Assembly: GCF_000730645.1 (NCBI RefSeq)
Contig: NZ_BBIU01000011.1
Span: forward strand, 124,001-188,000
DNA from: Pseudomonas parafulva NBRC 16636 = DSM 17004
GTDB lineage: Bacteria > Pseudomonadota > Gammaproteobacteria > Pseudomonadales > Pseudomonadaceae
Direction of reading: 5' to 3'
Length of the DNA: 64,000 bases
The position numbers and the translations under genes were made by a program. The stretch's first letter is position 1. Each line of letters begins with the position of its first letter. Positions 7,527-15,020 of this stretch are shown piece after piece. The notes under the pieces are model-generated. The model was not told where the DNA came from. It did not search any database and was given only the letters and a program-made list of their open reading frames with translations.

Positions 7527-8481
7527 GGCTTGCAGCCCTCTTCGCTCGCTGCGCTTGCAACGCCTGCTCGGCGGCGCTGAAATTGGCTTGGGTTTGCTCG
7601 ATCTGGCGGGCAGTGGTGCCAGTCATCTGGCGATTGGTGACCCACTGGGTGTGGTATGCCTCAGCGTTCTGGAGCAGGTCGCCCAGGCTGTGCATGCGGT
7701 TGACCAGCTTGCTGTCGTTGATCCGGACAAAGTACGCGGCGACGTGGTGGGCAACATCGACACCCAGCCGATCGACCAGCTGACCAATCTGCCCGCCGGC
7801 CTTCGCGTTCCACACCGGCCATGCGCCGTGGCGGCTGCGGTAGGCCATGGCGTAGTTAGCCCAGGCCTTGAAGGTCTTGCAGGACTGGTCTTTTGGTCCT
7901 GGCATATCCTCGGGAATTTCGCAGCGTGGGATAGTGGCTGGAACCAGCGCCAGCACGGCAGGCTGAGACGGCGCAGCCGGGGCACCCTGCGAACTGTGAC
8001 TGGTATCCTGATTGGTATCCTGATTACTGGTATCTTGATTTGTCGGAGATTTTTCCGACCCTGGCTCGGATTTATTTCCGACCTTGCTCGGATTTTTTTC
8101 CGAGGTAGATCGGATTTTTTTCCGACCCTCTTTGCCCGCCCTCAAGGTCGGATATTTTTCCGACCCATCCTCTTTCTTGTTCCATGCTGCTGCCTTGTCG
8201 GTCAGCCGGAAAAGCGTGACATTCGAAGTGCTCGAAAGCTCGATCAGACCAACGTCCTGCAGCGCCTTCAGCATGCGATAAGCCGTGTCCGGCTTGTCGG
8301 TCAGCAGTGGTAGCTCTTCGATGATCTTGGCCTTGCTCAGCACGAAAAAGACACCGTTGTCGGTCGTCGTAGCCTTGGCCCAGCTAGGGCAGCCGTAAAC
8401 AAACGCGAACAGGAGCGCCTGCTGGGAGTTCAGCCCCCATTCCAAGGCCTTGACCTGATTGATGGTCAGGGTGAATTGCAT
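7516..8481 (-). CDS. Phage replication initiator, O-like, with internal origin
   Basis: The 321-residue protein has an N-terminal winged-helix region (about 1-105: QVKALEWGLNSQQALLFAFV, then YRMLKALQDVGLIELSSTSN). A low-complexity linker encoded by iterons and NQDT repeats follows, and then a C-terminal helical domain from about residue 200. This two-domain layout with origin repeats inside the linker is that of lambda O: the N-terminus binds iterons and the C-terminus contacts the next replisome partner. The start is the Met beginning MQFTLTINQV, one base after the preceding stop. Confidence 0.8.
   Translation of the reverse strand: MQFTLTINQVKALEWGLNSQQALLFAFVYGCPSWAKATTTDNGVFFVLSKAKIIEELPLLTDKPDTAYRMLKALQDVGLIELSSTSNVTLFRLTDKAAAWNKKEDGSEKYPTLRAGKEGRKKIRSTSEKNPSKVGNKSEPGSEKSPTNQDTSNQDTNQDTSHSSQGAPAAPSQPAVLALVPATIPRCEIPEDMPGPKDQSCKTFKAWANYAMAYRSRHGAWPVWNAKAGGQIGQLVDRLGVDVAHHVAAYFVRINDSKLVNRMHSLGDLLQNAEAYHTQWVTNRQMTGTTARQIEQTQANFSAAEQALQAQRAKRAASHAE
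8043..8163. other. Predicted phage replication origin: five iterons
   Basis: Five 16-base inverted-repeat units start at 8043, 8066, 8088, 8110 and 8148, all of the form TCGGA-N6-TCCGA with a T-rich centre (for example TCGGATTTTTTTCCGA). The first four are 22-23 bases apart, about two helical turns, so they lie on one DNA face. They sit in the linker-coding part of the O-like gene, as in lambda ori. The flank at 7998–8040 has short repeated GGTATC-type units that encode NQDT. Confidence 0.85.
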
Positions 8482-8482
8482 G

Positions 8483-9238
8483 TCAGGTACGCTCCTGAGT
8501 ACGCGGCTTGGCGATTTCTTCTTCGGCCAACCGAGCAAGACCTTTGGTAGTGACCAGCACGCTGAAGGCCGCACGGTCGACGCCCGACTCCGGATCTGGC
8601 TTGAGCGATGTGACCTTGTGCTTGAGCAGGCCCGCGGTGATGCGGGGCTGAAAGGCGACCCAGCGTGTCGAGCCCGCGCGCCGGTAGATCCACCGGTTCT
8701 GCTCCATCCAGGCGAACAGCCTCGATGGCGCCAGCTGCAGCTGCTTCGCCGCATCGGTGATGCAGATTGCCCCGCCGGCGCCGGCCAACCGGTTGATGGC
8801 TGCGACCTTCGGAGCCTGCTTTGCCAAAGCCTCCTGAAGACGCTGGTTCTCTTCTGCCTTGTCAGCAGCAAGGCGAAGGGCCTCCGCAAAGTTGGTTGGG
8901 ATCTGGACCTGGGCGATTACGCGCGCCTCTAGCTCCTGCCAGCGGTCGATGATCTTGGCGCGCAGCTCGACGCTATAGCCCGACACAACCACCAGAGTGT
9001 CCCGATAGGTGAGCAGGAACTCGGTGTACCGCTGGCCGTTCTGCTGATGGGTGTAGGGGGTCTCGTTTGATGAAACGACACCCCTTTTCACCAGCTGGCG
9101 TACCGTCTTGAGAACATTGTCGTGCGTGCTTCCCGTGAGCTGCGCGATCTCGCGCGAGGACATCACATGGTCGACAGCGTGTGAAGGGAAGCTAAACGCG
9201 CCGGGCTGGGTGTTGCGTGTATCGACTGCACTGGGCAT
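8483..9238 (-). CDS. Phage regulatory protein, Rha N-terminus plus KilAC/ANT C-terminus
   Basis: The 251-residue protein starts with a Rha-type domain (about 25-105: MSSREIAQLTGSTHDNVLKT, later YRDTLVVVSGYSVELRAKII). A coiled coil follows and then a KilAC/ANT-like DNA-binding domain (about 145-240: ITDAAKQLQLAPSRLFAWM, then VAFQPRITAGLLKHKV). Such proteins act as phage antirepressors or early regulators. It lies between cro and the replication gene in the leftward operon. Confidence 0.85.
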   Translation of the reverse strand: MPSAVDTRNTQPGAFSFPSHAVDHVMSSREIAQLTGSTHDNVLKTVRQLVKRGVVSSNETPYTHQQNGQRYTEFLLTYRDTLVVVSGYSVELRAKIIDRWQELEARVIAQVQIPTNFAEALRLAADKAEENQRLQEALAKQAPKVAAINRLAGAGGAICITDAAKQLQLAPSRLFAWMEQNRWIYRRAGSTRWVAFQPRITAGLLKHKVTSLKPDPESGVDRAAFSVLVTTKGLARLAEEEIAKPRTQERT

Positions 9239-9266
9239 AATCGACCTCGATGTTTTGTTGAAGAAG

Positions 9267-9289
9267 CCGGGCTGCCACCCGGTTTTTTT
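9267..9289 (+). terminator. Rho-independent terminator (plus strand)
   Basis: CCGGG-ctgcca-CCCGG is followed by seven T on the plus strand. No plus-strand gene precedes it, so it may stop antisense or readthrough transcription between the Rha-like and cro-like genes. Confidence 0.55.
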
Positions 9290-9375
9290 ATGCCTGCGAT
9301 TCAGGTACTGGATGGATCAGCAGGTGTTTCGGTCATCTACTGGCGGTTCGCCATGCAGGCGAAAATATGGGCACG

Positions 9376-9582
9376 CTAGGAGTTGAGGGGATAGAGGTCT
9401 GGGCGAAGGTCGTGACGAGCAACGCCAGTTGCCCTTTCAATCTGGATAACCTTACGAGCCGGTATGCCCCTGACCTTCCAGTGGGATACGGACATTGGTG
9501 TCACACCCAAAATTTGAGCTAGCGCCTTGCCGGATCCGACTGCTTGGATCGCGCGTTCGAGCGGAGTAGGTTCCATAAACAT
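9376..9582 (-). CDS. Cro-like repressor (YdaS type)
   Basis: This 68-residue helix-turn-helix protein (ALAQILGVTPMSVSHWKVRG, then IPARKVIQIERATG) resembles YdaS/Cro proteins of lambdoid prophages. It is transcribed divergently from the CI-like gene. Two nearby Met codons are possible starts, MFMEPT or MEPT. The upstream longer frame runs into the operator and promoter and is rejected. It should repress the CI gene and tune the early promoters. Confidence 0.85.
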   Translation of the reverse strand: MFMEPTPLERAIQAVGSGKALAQILGVTPMSVSHWKVRGIPARKVIQIERATGVARHDLRPDLYPLNS

Positions 9583-9610
9583 TCTGACGCCGACAGATAA
9601 ACGTAAGTCA

Positions 9611-9639
9611 ACAATACGTTTATTTAATAAACGGTGCAA
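9611..9639 (-). promoter_or_regulatory. Early leftward promoter with operator in the spacer
   Basis: On the minus strand the -35 is TTGCAC (9639–9634) and the -10 is TATTGT (9616–9611), separated by exactly 17 bases. The whole spacer (9617–9633) is a perfect palindrome, CGTTTATT-T-AATAAACG. More half-sites ATAAAC lie nearby at about 9575, 9597 and 9654. A repressor on this palindrome would directly occlude RNA polymerase, as CI and Cro do at lambda pR. Confidence 0.8.
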
Positions 9640-9659
9640 CCCCGGTAAACTTTGTGTTT

Positions 9660-10376
9660 ATGACTACTGAGAATTCAGGCGATCGCCTGCGAAAACTGCT
9701 GGACGAAGTCCAGATGACCCCGACCGAGGCCGCTCGATCCTTCGGGGTGACAACTCAAAATCTAAACAACTGGTTCAGCCGGGGGATCCCCTCTCGCCAG
9801 CTCCTGGCTGTAGCTCAGCATCTAAAGGTTAGGCCTGAGTGGCTCAGCGCTGGCACCGGGCCACGAGATGCTGAGCAATATGGTGTGAAGTCGAACGCCA
9901 CATATCTGGGGCCAATCGATGCCTGGGACGACGGCACACCACTTGATGATGATGAGGTTTATGTGCCGTTCCTCAAGGAAGTAGAGCTATCGGCAGGACA
10001 GGGCCGCACCATCGTTGCAGAGTCGCCGAACAGAAAGCTCAGATTTGGGAAGCTGACTCTGCGGCGGCAGAACGTGCAGCCTAGTGAGGCTGTCTGTGTC
10101 GGCGTCAGCGGCAACAGCATGGAGCCCGTTTTGCCTGACGGAAGCGTCGTAGGCATTAACAAAGGGAGCACCTCGGTGGTCGACGGCAAGATGTACGCTT
10201 TAGATCATGGCGGTCAGCTGCGTGTGAAAATGCTTTATCGCCTTCCAGGTGGCGGTATTCGGATGCGCAGCTTCAACCGTGAGGAGCATGGCGATGAGGA
10301 GTACACAGCCCAAGAGATGCTAGACCAAGAGATAACCATTCTGGGCAAGGTCTTCTGGTCATCTGTGCTCTGGTAG
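9660..10376 (+). CDS. CI-like phage repressor (HTH + S24 peptidase)
   Basis: The 238-residue repressor has an N-terminal HTH (PTEAARSFGVTTQNLNNWFS) and a C-terminal S24 autoprotease domain. The catalytic Ser lies in GVSGNSMEPVL and the Lys in LRVKML. The SAG in VELSAGQG is a likely Ala-Gly self-cleavage site for RecA-triggered induction. A -10-like TAAACT lies so close to the ATG that the message may be leaderless, as for lambda cI from pRM. A GTG two codons upstream is an alternative start. Confidence 0.92.
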   Translation: MTTENSGDRLRKLLDEVQMTPTEAARSFGVTTQNLNNWFSRGIPSRQLLAVAQHLKVRPEWLSAGTGPRDAEQYGVKSNATYLGPIDAWDDGTPLDDDEVYVPFLKEVELSAGQGRTIVAESPNRKLRFGKLTLRRQNVQPSEAVCVGVSGNSMEPVLPDGSVVGINKGSTSVVDGKMYALDHGGQLRVKMLYRLPGGGIRMRSFNREEHGDEEYTAQEMLDQEITILGKVFWSSVLW

Positions 10377-10380
10377 CTTC

Positions 10381-10401
10381 AGCAGTAGTGCTCTTTTTTT
10401 T
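10381..10401 (+). terminator. Short hairpin with T-tract after the repressor gene
   Basis: AGCA-gtag-TGCT is followed by C and eight T. The stem is only four pairs, so it would be a weak terminator, but its position right after the repressor stop fits. Confidence 0.5.
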
Positions 10402-10461
10402 AGATTGCATACTAGTGGCAGCGTAGAATCATGGTTTCCAAAACGAAACGGATTTTTCCTC

Positions 10462-11172
10462 ATGCTAGTCGTCCGCGCCCTTGCCCTACTTCTTGCGCTC
10501 TCCGCTCTAGGCGGATGTGCATTCGGTCAAAAAATTGACTACCGAGAATCAAGCCCTTACATATTCGCCAAATCGGATGCTTCCGTTGAGATATCGGTTA
10601 TCGATGAACGACCATATATCCTGAGCGCAAGCAAGAGTCCAACCTTCGTAGGCAGGATCAGAGGTCTCTACTACAACCCTTTCAACGTCAACACGGTGTC
10701 CGGGAAGCCTCTGTCATCTGACATTCAAGAAGCCCTTCGCAGAGCCTTTGATCGAGCGTCTATTCGCAGCTCGGATGCATACTCTCCATCCAGATCTGCC
10801 CCCGGCCAGAGGCTTCTGGTGTTGAAGGTCCGGGAGTGGAAAATGGACGCCTATATGAAGGTCAGATTCGATTACGATATTTCAGGTTTGGTAATCGACG
10901 AGAACGGCCGAGAAGTCGCGACCAAGAGCGCCAAGAGCAGCGGGCCAGTGGCTGATTTGATATCAGCCGGATCCGATGCTTTGAGCACTGTAGTCAATTC
11001 TGAAGAGATTATCGGTGCGCTTTCCCCTTCATCACCCGCTAAGCCATCCGCTACCCCCGCCCCGAAAGCCCCTGCAAACCAGGCTTATGATCAGTGCATG
11101 CGCAGGGTCGGGAAAATATCTGACCCGACGCTTCGCGCCTCATCTATGAGCATGTGCGACGACATTGACTAA
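10462..11172 (+). CDS. Prophage-borne lipoprotein (lysogenic cargo candidate)
   Basis: The 236-residue protein starts with a lipoprotein signal (MLVVRALALLLALSALGGC); the Cys of LGGC would be lipidated. The mature part is rich in Ser/Thr with a Pro/Ala spacer near residue 195 (PAKPSATPAPKAPANQ) and ends with a small Cys-containing module (YDQCMRRVG…SMCDD). The envelope domain resembles YajG-type lipoproteins only loosely. It follows the repressor and has its own terminator, the usual place for genes expressed in the lysogen. Its function is unknown; superinfection exclusion is one possibility. Confidence 0.75.
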   Translation: MLVVRALALLLALSALGGCAFGQKIDYRESSPYIFAKSDASVEISVIDERPYILSASKSPTFVGRIRGLYYNPFNVNTVSGKPLSSDIQEALRRAFDRASIRSSDAYSPSRSAPGQRLLVLKVREWKMDAYMKVRFDYDISGLVIDENGREVATKSAKSSGPVADLISAGSDALSTVVNSEEIIGALSPSSPAKPSATPAPKAPANQAYDQCMRRVGKISDPTLRASSMSMCDDID

Positions 11173-11189
11173 AGCCGATACGCTCTTCA

Positions 11190-11213
11190 AGCCCGCCGCC
11201 GAGCGGGCTTTTT
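11190..11213 (+). terminator. Rho-independent terminator after lipoprotein gene
   Basis: AGCCCGC-cgccga-GCGGGCT is a perfect seven-pair stem followed by a T run. It insulates the lysogenic genes from the early promoter downstream. Confidence 0.85.
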
Positions 11214-11279
11214 CGTGCCTGAAGAAAAGGGCCAGCATCGAAGGGTAGCCAGGCACTGGCTATCTATAAACATTTTGTG

Positions 11280-11308
11280 TTGACTTGTTTATAAACGTAT
11301 TGTTTACT
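11280..11308 (+). promoter_or_regulatory. Early rightward promoter with repressor-like half-sites
   Basis: TTGACT, a 17-base spacer and TTTACT face the rightward early operon. The spacer contains the palindrome GTTTATAAAC (11287–11296) and an ATAAACG half-site like those at the cro promoter, with another ATAAAC just upstream at about 11266. It is likely the second promoter controlled by the CI-like repressor, the counterpart of lambda pL. Confidence 0.7.
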
Positions 11309-11317
11309 GAGCTTATT

Positions 11318-11363
11318 GGGTCGCTGAAGCGATCCAACAGGGTCCCCACCCTGAGCTCTTTAA
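11318..11363 (+). promoter_or_regulatory. nut-like antitermination site: boxB-like hairpins plus boxA
   Basis: About 10 bases after the predicted transcription start lies GGGTCGCTGAAGCGATCC, a seven-pair hairpin (one G·U) with a UGAA loop. A second perfect hairpin follows, CAGGGT-CCCC-ACCCTG (11338–11353), then GCTCTTTAA (11355–11363), a close match to rrn boxA. The hairpin-then-boxA order is that of rRNA leaders. The readthrough function is inferred. Confidence 0.55.
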
Positions 11364-11673
11364 AAACCAGATGAACGCCGAGCTGGCCGATGCATAGCCA
11401 GCGGACGTACCGCGCAACGGTACGCAGCGATTCGACCTCATGTCGGCGCTGGGCACAGGAGACCTCATTCGGAGGGCGTAGCTGGAGAGGCTGCGTAGTA
11501 GCGAGTAAGCGTTTGGCCTTGGGACCATGATCCCGTGTCGCGCTGGAAGCTACTGACGTGAAAGCGACCGTTGGCCTGTGCAAGTAGAAGAGATTACCGG
11601 CCCTCCGAGGGTGGGCCGGATGCTCTCCAGGTGGCCCTACTCCAGGACCACGCGGAGAGCAAAGAGATAGCAA
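11364..11673. other. Leader region without a convincing gene
   Basis: Several overlapping frames exist on both strands, but none has convincing protein-like composition or a good ribosome site. I see no clear N-type arginine-rich antiterminator gene. The region is best read as the transcribed leader of the rightward early operon. Confidence 0.5.
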
Positions 11674-12120
11674 TCATCGGCGCTTACCAAGGCTGGGGGC
11701 GCCTCCTCTTACGAAGTGCACTTTCGCGAAAGGGGTTGAGCGATCTGGGCCGGTTTGAAGATAGGTCTCATCCAAATCTTTGGCGCATGCCTTGCACATG
11801 CTTGGTGGGTTATCCCACTTTGAATGGATAGCGAACTTCGAGCTGCAGCGCCAACAAACCCGTTCTATCCAATGTCCATCCGCAGGGCTAGCCGACAACG
11901 ACGCGCGATTCTGTGCGCTGTTCGGCTTCTTTCCGCTCTTTTTGGATTTCTTGATGGCTGCGTTGGCCGCCTTACGATTCAGCTTCTTTTTGCTGCTGTC
12001 TTTGGCTATCTCGCGAAGCTCCAAGATCCTGTTCAGCAGCTTGAATTCGTTCCTGAGTTCCACCGTCAGATGATCCTCATCCGATGGAGGTTTTGGGTGT
12101 TTCGACTCTTTCAGCTCCAT
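11674..12120 (-). CDS. Zinc-ribbon prophage protein
   Basis: This is a 148-residue protein from the Met beginning MELKESKHPK; the longer frame upstream has no gene-like character. The N-terminal half is helical and lysine-rich (KKSKKSGKK), suggesting nucleic-acid binding. The C-terminal half has CWRCSSKFAIHSKW and MCKAC, two CxxC pairs 20 residues apart that should form a zinc ribbon. It opposes the rightward early operon in orientation. The function is unknown. Confidence 0.6.
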   Translation of the reverse strand: MELKESKHPKPPSDEDHLTVELRNEFKLLNRILELREIAKDSSKKKLNRKAANAAIKKSKKSGKKPNSAQNRASLSASPADGHWIERVCWRCSSKFAIHSKWDNPPSMCKACAKDLDETYLQTGPDRSTPFAKVHFVRGGAPSLGKRR

Positions 12121-12357
12121 GGCATTCGCCTCCTGATCGCATCGCCCGAGATTACCAGCAGCAAATTGCCACCACCATCCCCGCAGGGCTCTGGTGCGAT
12201 CAGGTGTGCCGCAATAGAGCGGCATCCAAGCGGCGCGCATGCCTCGACAGATGCAGGAAGCGCGATACCGGGTGAGCGACCGGGGCCTGAGAGACCACGT
12301 ATTCACTGAAGCACCTGGGCGACCGGGTGCTTTGGGAATTCACTGGAGGAACACAAA

Positions 12358-12876
12358 ATGGGCTTGGACGTTTCTGCATTCAGCAAACTGGTCGAGGCGC
12401 CTGACGCCGAGCGTGACAAGGACGGCGACCTGGTCGACTACGACAACTACCGCGACTTCTACTTCAACAAAGACTTCCCCGGTCGCGCCGAGGGCCTGAA
12501 AGAGGGCATGACCTACAAGCTTGGCGAGGAAGGATCAGGCTTGAGCACCGGCTACGGTCGTTACAGCGCCTGGCGCGATGAGCTGGCGAAGCTTGCCGGC
12601 TACACGCCGGATGCCACCCCAAGCGACGAATACGAAAAGCGCTTCCCCTACTTCGGTGGTGCCAACAAGGCAGGTGAAGGCCCGTTCTACGAGCAGATCC
12701 TGTTCTCGGACTGCGACGGCACTATCGGTCCGGTAGTCAGCGCGAAGCTGGCCAAGGACTACGCCGACTTTGCAGACAAGGCCGAGGCCGTTGGCGGCTA
12801 CTTCTGGGGAAAGTACCAAGAATGGAAGGTTGCCTTCGAAGTCGCCGCTGACGGCGGAGCCGTAGTTTTCCACTGA
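12358..12876 (+). CDS. Early phage protein, unknown
   Basis: The 172-residue acidic protein has a strong ribosome site (GGAGG). The sequence MGLDVSAFSKLVEAP and GYGRYSAWRDELAKLAGY looks like a conserved early protein of Pseudomonas temperate phages. It is the first rightward early gene. A hairpin (stem AAGCACC/GGTGCTT, 12309–12332) precedes its ribosome site. Confidence 0.7.
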   Translation: MGLDVSAFSKLVEAPDAERDKDGDLVDYDNYRDFYFNKDFPGRAEGLKEGMTYKLGEEGSGLSTGYGRYSAWRDELAKLAGYTPDATPSDEYEKRFPYFGGANKAGEGPFYEQILFSDCDGTIGPVVSAKLAKDYADFADKAEAVGGYFWGKYQEWKVAFEVAADGGAVVFH

Positions 12877-12940
12877 GCAGACGATTCCCCGGTGCGCCTC
12901 AAGCGGGGCGCATCAGGGGGAATCCACTGGAGAACATCGC

Positions 12941-13213
12941 ATGCAGATCAACCAGCAGAAAACGGTTCAGGTCGACGTGACCGAGCTTCGCCTTCACATC
13001 AAGGTGCGCGACGGATTTGCCGCTGGCATCCATGACGCCCAGGGCGACGAGGTGGGCAACTACGAAGGCTATGTGCCCGACTTCTTCCCGGGCAACCACT
13101 ACGGCGACTACCTGATCTTGAACATCGACCTCGAGACCGGGCAGATCAAGAATTGGAAGAAACCCGGCGCCGCTGACATCGAGAGAATGCTGACGGCTGA
13201 CGAGGACGACTGA
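12941..13213 (+). CDS. Early phage protein, unknown
   Basis: This is a 90-residue acidic, probably beta-rich protein (VDVTELRLHIKVRDGFAAGI, then DYLILNIDLETGQI). A hairpin (TGCGCC/GGCGCA, 12893–12912) and a GGAGAA site precede it, like the leader of the gene before. No function is recognised. Confidence 0.7.
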   Translation: MQINQQKTVQVDVTELRLHIKVRDGFAAGIHDAQGDEVGNYEGYVPDFFPGNHYGDYLILNIDLETGQIKNWKKPGAADIERMLTADEDD

Positions 13214-13272
13214 ACAACCGGCGCCACGTCCGCCTGACGTTAACTGCCCGATGCCCTGCTCCCCATCGCAGG

Positions 13273-13356
13273 CTGCATCGGGGTGTGATCTGAGTACCGT
13301 CTCCCAGCGCGCGAGCAATGGGCGGCAAACGTCATGCAGATCACACCCCGATGCAG
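13273..13356. repeat. Perfect 20-bp inverted repeat with 44-base loop
   Basis: The arms 13273–13292 and 13337–13356 are exact reverse complements over 20 bases. They lie in a 320-base stretch without a gene. As RNA this would be a very stable long hairpin. Confidence 0.9.
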
Positions 13357-13446
13357 GCACATCGTAAAGCGCATCACAGCGAACCTTATGAATCCTAAGG
13401 CGCACCCAGCTGAACATTAGCAGCATCACCTTCCCTTCACATCCGA

Positions 13447-13518
13447 CCGCATTGGCAGGCGCCAGGCTGGCTTTTCACGCCCAGTTTGGTCACTGCGCCT
13501 GGCGCCTGACCAATGCGG
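13447..13518. repeat. Near-perfect 21-bp inverted repeat, one-base bulge
   Basis: Arm 13447–13467 pairs with 13497–13518 with a single extra T in the second arm, closing a loop of about 29 bases. It ends about 15 bases before the start of the HTH gene, so it can affect that gene's translation or mark a processing or termination site. Confidence 0.85.
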
Positions 13519-13533
13519 TTCCTGAGGATACTC

Positions 13534-13917
13534 ATGCAAACGATCACCTGCGGCTCATGGACAGGCCGTCTCGGCAAGATGCTGGCACCACGTGAGCTTG
13601 AAGCACTGCTCTGGGTTGCCCAGGGCCTGACCACCAAAGAGATCGCACGGCAGATGGCTGTCACGCCCGGAACCGTGGCCAACCGTATCGAGGCTGCGCT
13701 GTTCAAGCTGGAGGCCGGTCGCCGCATTGAGGCGGTTACCAAGGCCATGCGTCAGCAGATCATCAGCCCTCTCTGCATCGTGCTGGCCAGCCTAATCGCC
13801 ATGCACTCGACCTTCAACGACAACGATCCGATGCGCCGCGACCGCCGTGCACCGGAGCGCCGCACCGCTCAAGTTCGAATCCTTCGCCGGGCTGAAAGCC
13901 TGGAACTTCACGCCTGA
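13534..13917 (+). CDS. LuxR/GerE-type HTH phage regulator
   Basis: The 127-residue protein has a GerE-type helix-turn-helix at residues about 17-62 (LAPRELEALLWVAQGLTTKE, then IARQMAVTPGTVANRIEAAL) and no receiver or ligand domain. The ATG is chosen for the GAGGA ribosome site eight bases upstream. A hydrophobic helix (SPLCIVLASLIAMHS) lies at about 80-95 before a basic tail. It probably regulates early phage transcription. Confidence 0.8.
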   Translation: MQTITCGSWTGRLGKMLAPRELEALLWVAQGLTTKEIARQMAVTPGTVANRIEAALFKLEAGRRIEAVTKAMRQQIISPLCIVLASLIAMHSTFNDNDPMRRDRRAPERRTAQVRILRRAESLELHA

Positions 13918-13933
13918 AACAAGGAGCCCCACC

Positions 13934-14266
13934 ATGAACGCATCCATCCGCAACAGCCGTAAGCAGTACGAGCAGGTCCAGCAGGAAGCATTGGCCGCAT
14001 CCGCACGCTTCCGCAGCAACTCCCGCTTCTACGTCCAACCTGCAAGCGGTAACAGCTGGGCAGTGGTCGGCGCCACCGACAACCGCTTGTATGGCCAGCG
14101 CCGGCGCTACTTCGACGCGGTGACCTACGCCGAGAGCCTCGAGCGCGCAGTCAACGCCAAGTCGGTACCGGTCGTTACTGTCACCCCGCCTGATGGCGTG
14201 CGCACCCGCTGGGCTGCGCTGTGGGCATTGGTGTTGATCATCATGGGTGGAGCGTTCTCGTCATGA
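13934..14266 (+). CDS. Small phage protein with C-terminal membrane helix
   Basis: This 110-residue protein has a clear AAGGAG site ahead of its ATG. The first half is helical and basic ([20 protein letters not shown]), and the C-terminus has one transmembrane segment ([16 protein letters not shown]). Its stop overlaps the ssb start (ATGA). The function is unknown. Confidence 0.7.
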   Translation: MNASIRNSRKQYEQVQQEALAASARFRSNSRFYVQPASGNSWAVVGATDNRLYGQRRRYFDAVTYAESLERAVNAKSVPVVTVTPPDGVRTRWAALWALVLIIMGGAFSS

Positions 14267-14760
14267 GCCGCGGAGTAAACAAAGTCATCCTGGTCGGCAC
14301 GCTCGGCCAAGACCCCGAAGTCCGCTATCTGCCCAACGGCAACGCCGTGACCAACCTCAGCATGGCCACCAGCGAGCAGTGGACGGACAAGCAATCAGGC
14401 CAGAGGGTCGAACGCACCGAATGGCACCGTGTCGTGCTGTTCGGGAAGGTGGCGGAGATCGCCGGGGAGTACGCCCGTAAGGGCTCCCAGCTTTACATCG
14501 AGGGCAAGCTGCAAACCCGCGAGTGGGAAAAGGACGGCATAAAACGCTACACGACCGAGGTGCACGTCGACATGCGCGGCACCATGCAGCTGCTCGGTGG
14601 CAGACCGCATGGCCAGCAGTCTGGTCAGGCACCCGATCGGCATCCGCCACAGCAGCGCCCGGCGCGTCAGCAGCAGAACCAGCAGTCCGCGCCACCGGAC
14701 AATGACAGCTTCGACGATGATATACCGTTTGCGCCTCTCCACTACCTGGCTGGTGCGTAG
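14263..14760 (+). CDS. ssb: Single-stranded DNA-binding protein
   Basis: The 165-residue SSB has an N-terminal OB fold (1-110: [20 protein letters not shown], then [20 protein letters not shown]), a Gln/Pro-rich linker and a DDDIPF motif. Unlike cellular SSB, which ends at IPF, this one continues for nine more residues (APLHYLAGA). SSB tips dock recombination and repair partners, so the extension may alter that. It starts inside the previous stop. Confidence 0.95.
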   Translation: MSRGVNKVILVGTLGQDPEVRYLPNGNAVTNLSMATSEQWTDKQSGQRVERTEWHRVVLFGKVAEIAGEYARKGSQLYIEGKLQTREWEKDGIKRYTTEVHVDMRGTMQLLGGRPHGQQSGQAPDRHPPQQRPARQQQNQQSAPPDNDSFDDDIPFAPLHYLAGA

Positions 14761-14762
14761 CC

Positions 14763-14927
14763 ATGATCGCAACCATGTCCCAGGCCGTGGCAGCCGTGAA
14801 GTACGCGGCCGCCATGGCCAGGTCTACTGGCAAGCCCTGGGGAGTTTACCGAGGCAACAAGCGGCTTTTGCTTGTGATGCCTGCGGAATCGACAAACAAA
14901 ACACCAATCGAGACCTGCAACCCTTGA
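14763..14927 (+). CDS. Small phage protein (54 aa)
   Basis: This short frame begins two bases after the ssb stop (MIATMSQAVAAVKYAAAMAR) and continues with a basic GKPWGVYRGNKRLLLV. Its tight spacing to ssb is the main support. No family is recognised. Confidence 0.5.
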   Translation: MIATMSQAVAAVKYAAAMARSTGKPWGVYRGNKRLLLVMPAESTNKTPIETCNP

Positions 14928-15020
14928 GGCCTATTCGAAAGTTAACCCAGCATCGCCGGCGACAGCGGCACCTGAACCTGCCGCCAAGCGGGCTTACCGA
15001 AGATCGAGGAGTTGCAGCGC

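Noticed and set aside
8043..8163. CRISPR-like repeat array
   Set aside because: The repeats are 16-bp palindromes with 6–22-base gaps inside a coding frame; spacer lengths and context fit iterons, not CRISPR.
11260..11673. 137-codon minus frame between lipoprotein and zinc-ribbon genes
   Set aside because: No ribosome site and no protein-like pattern; it covers the predicted early promoter leader.
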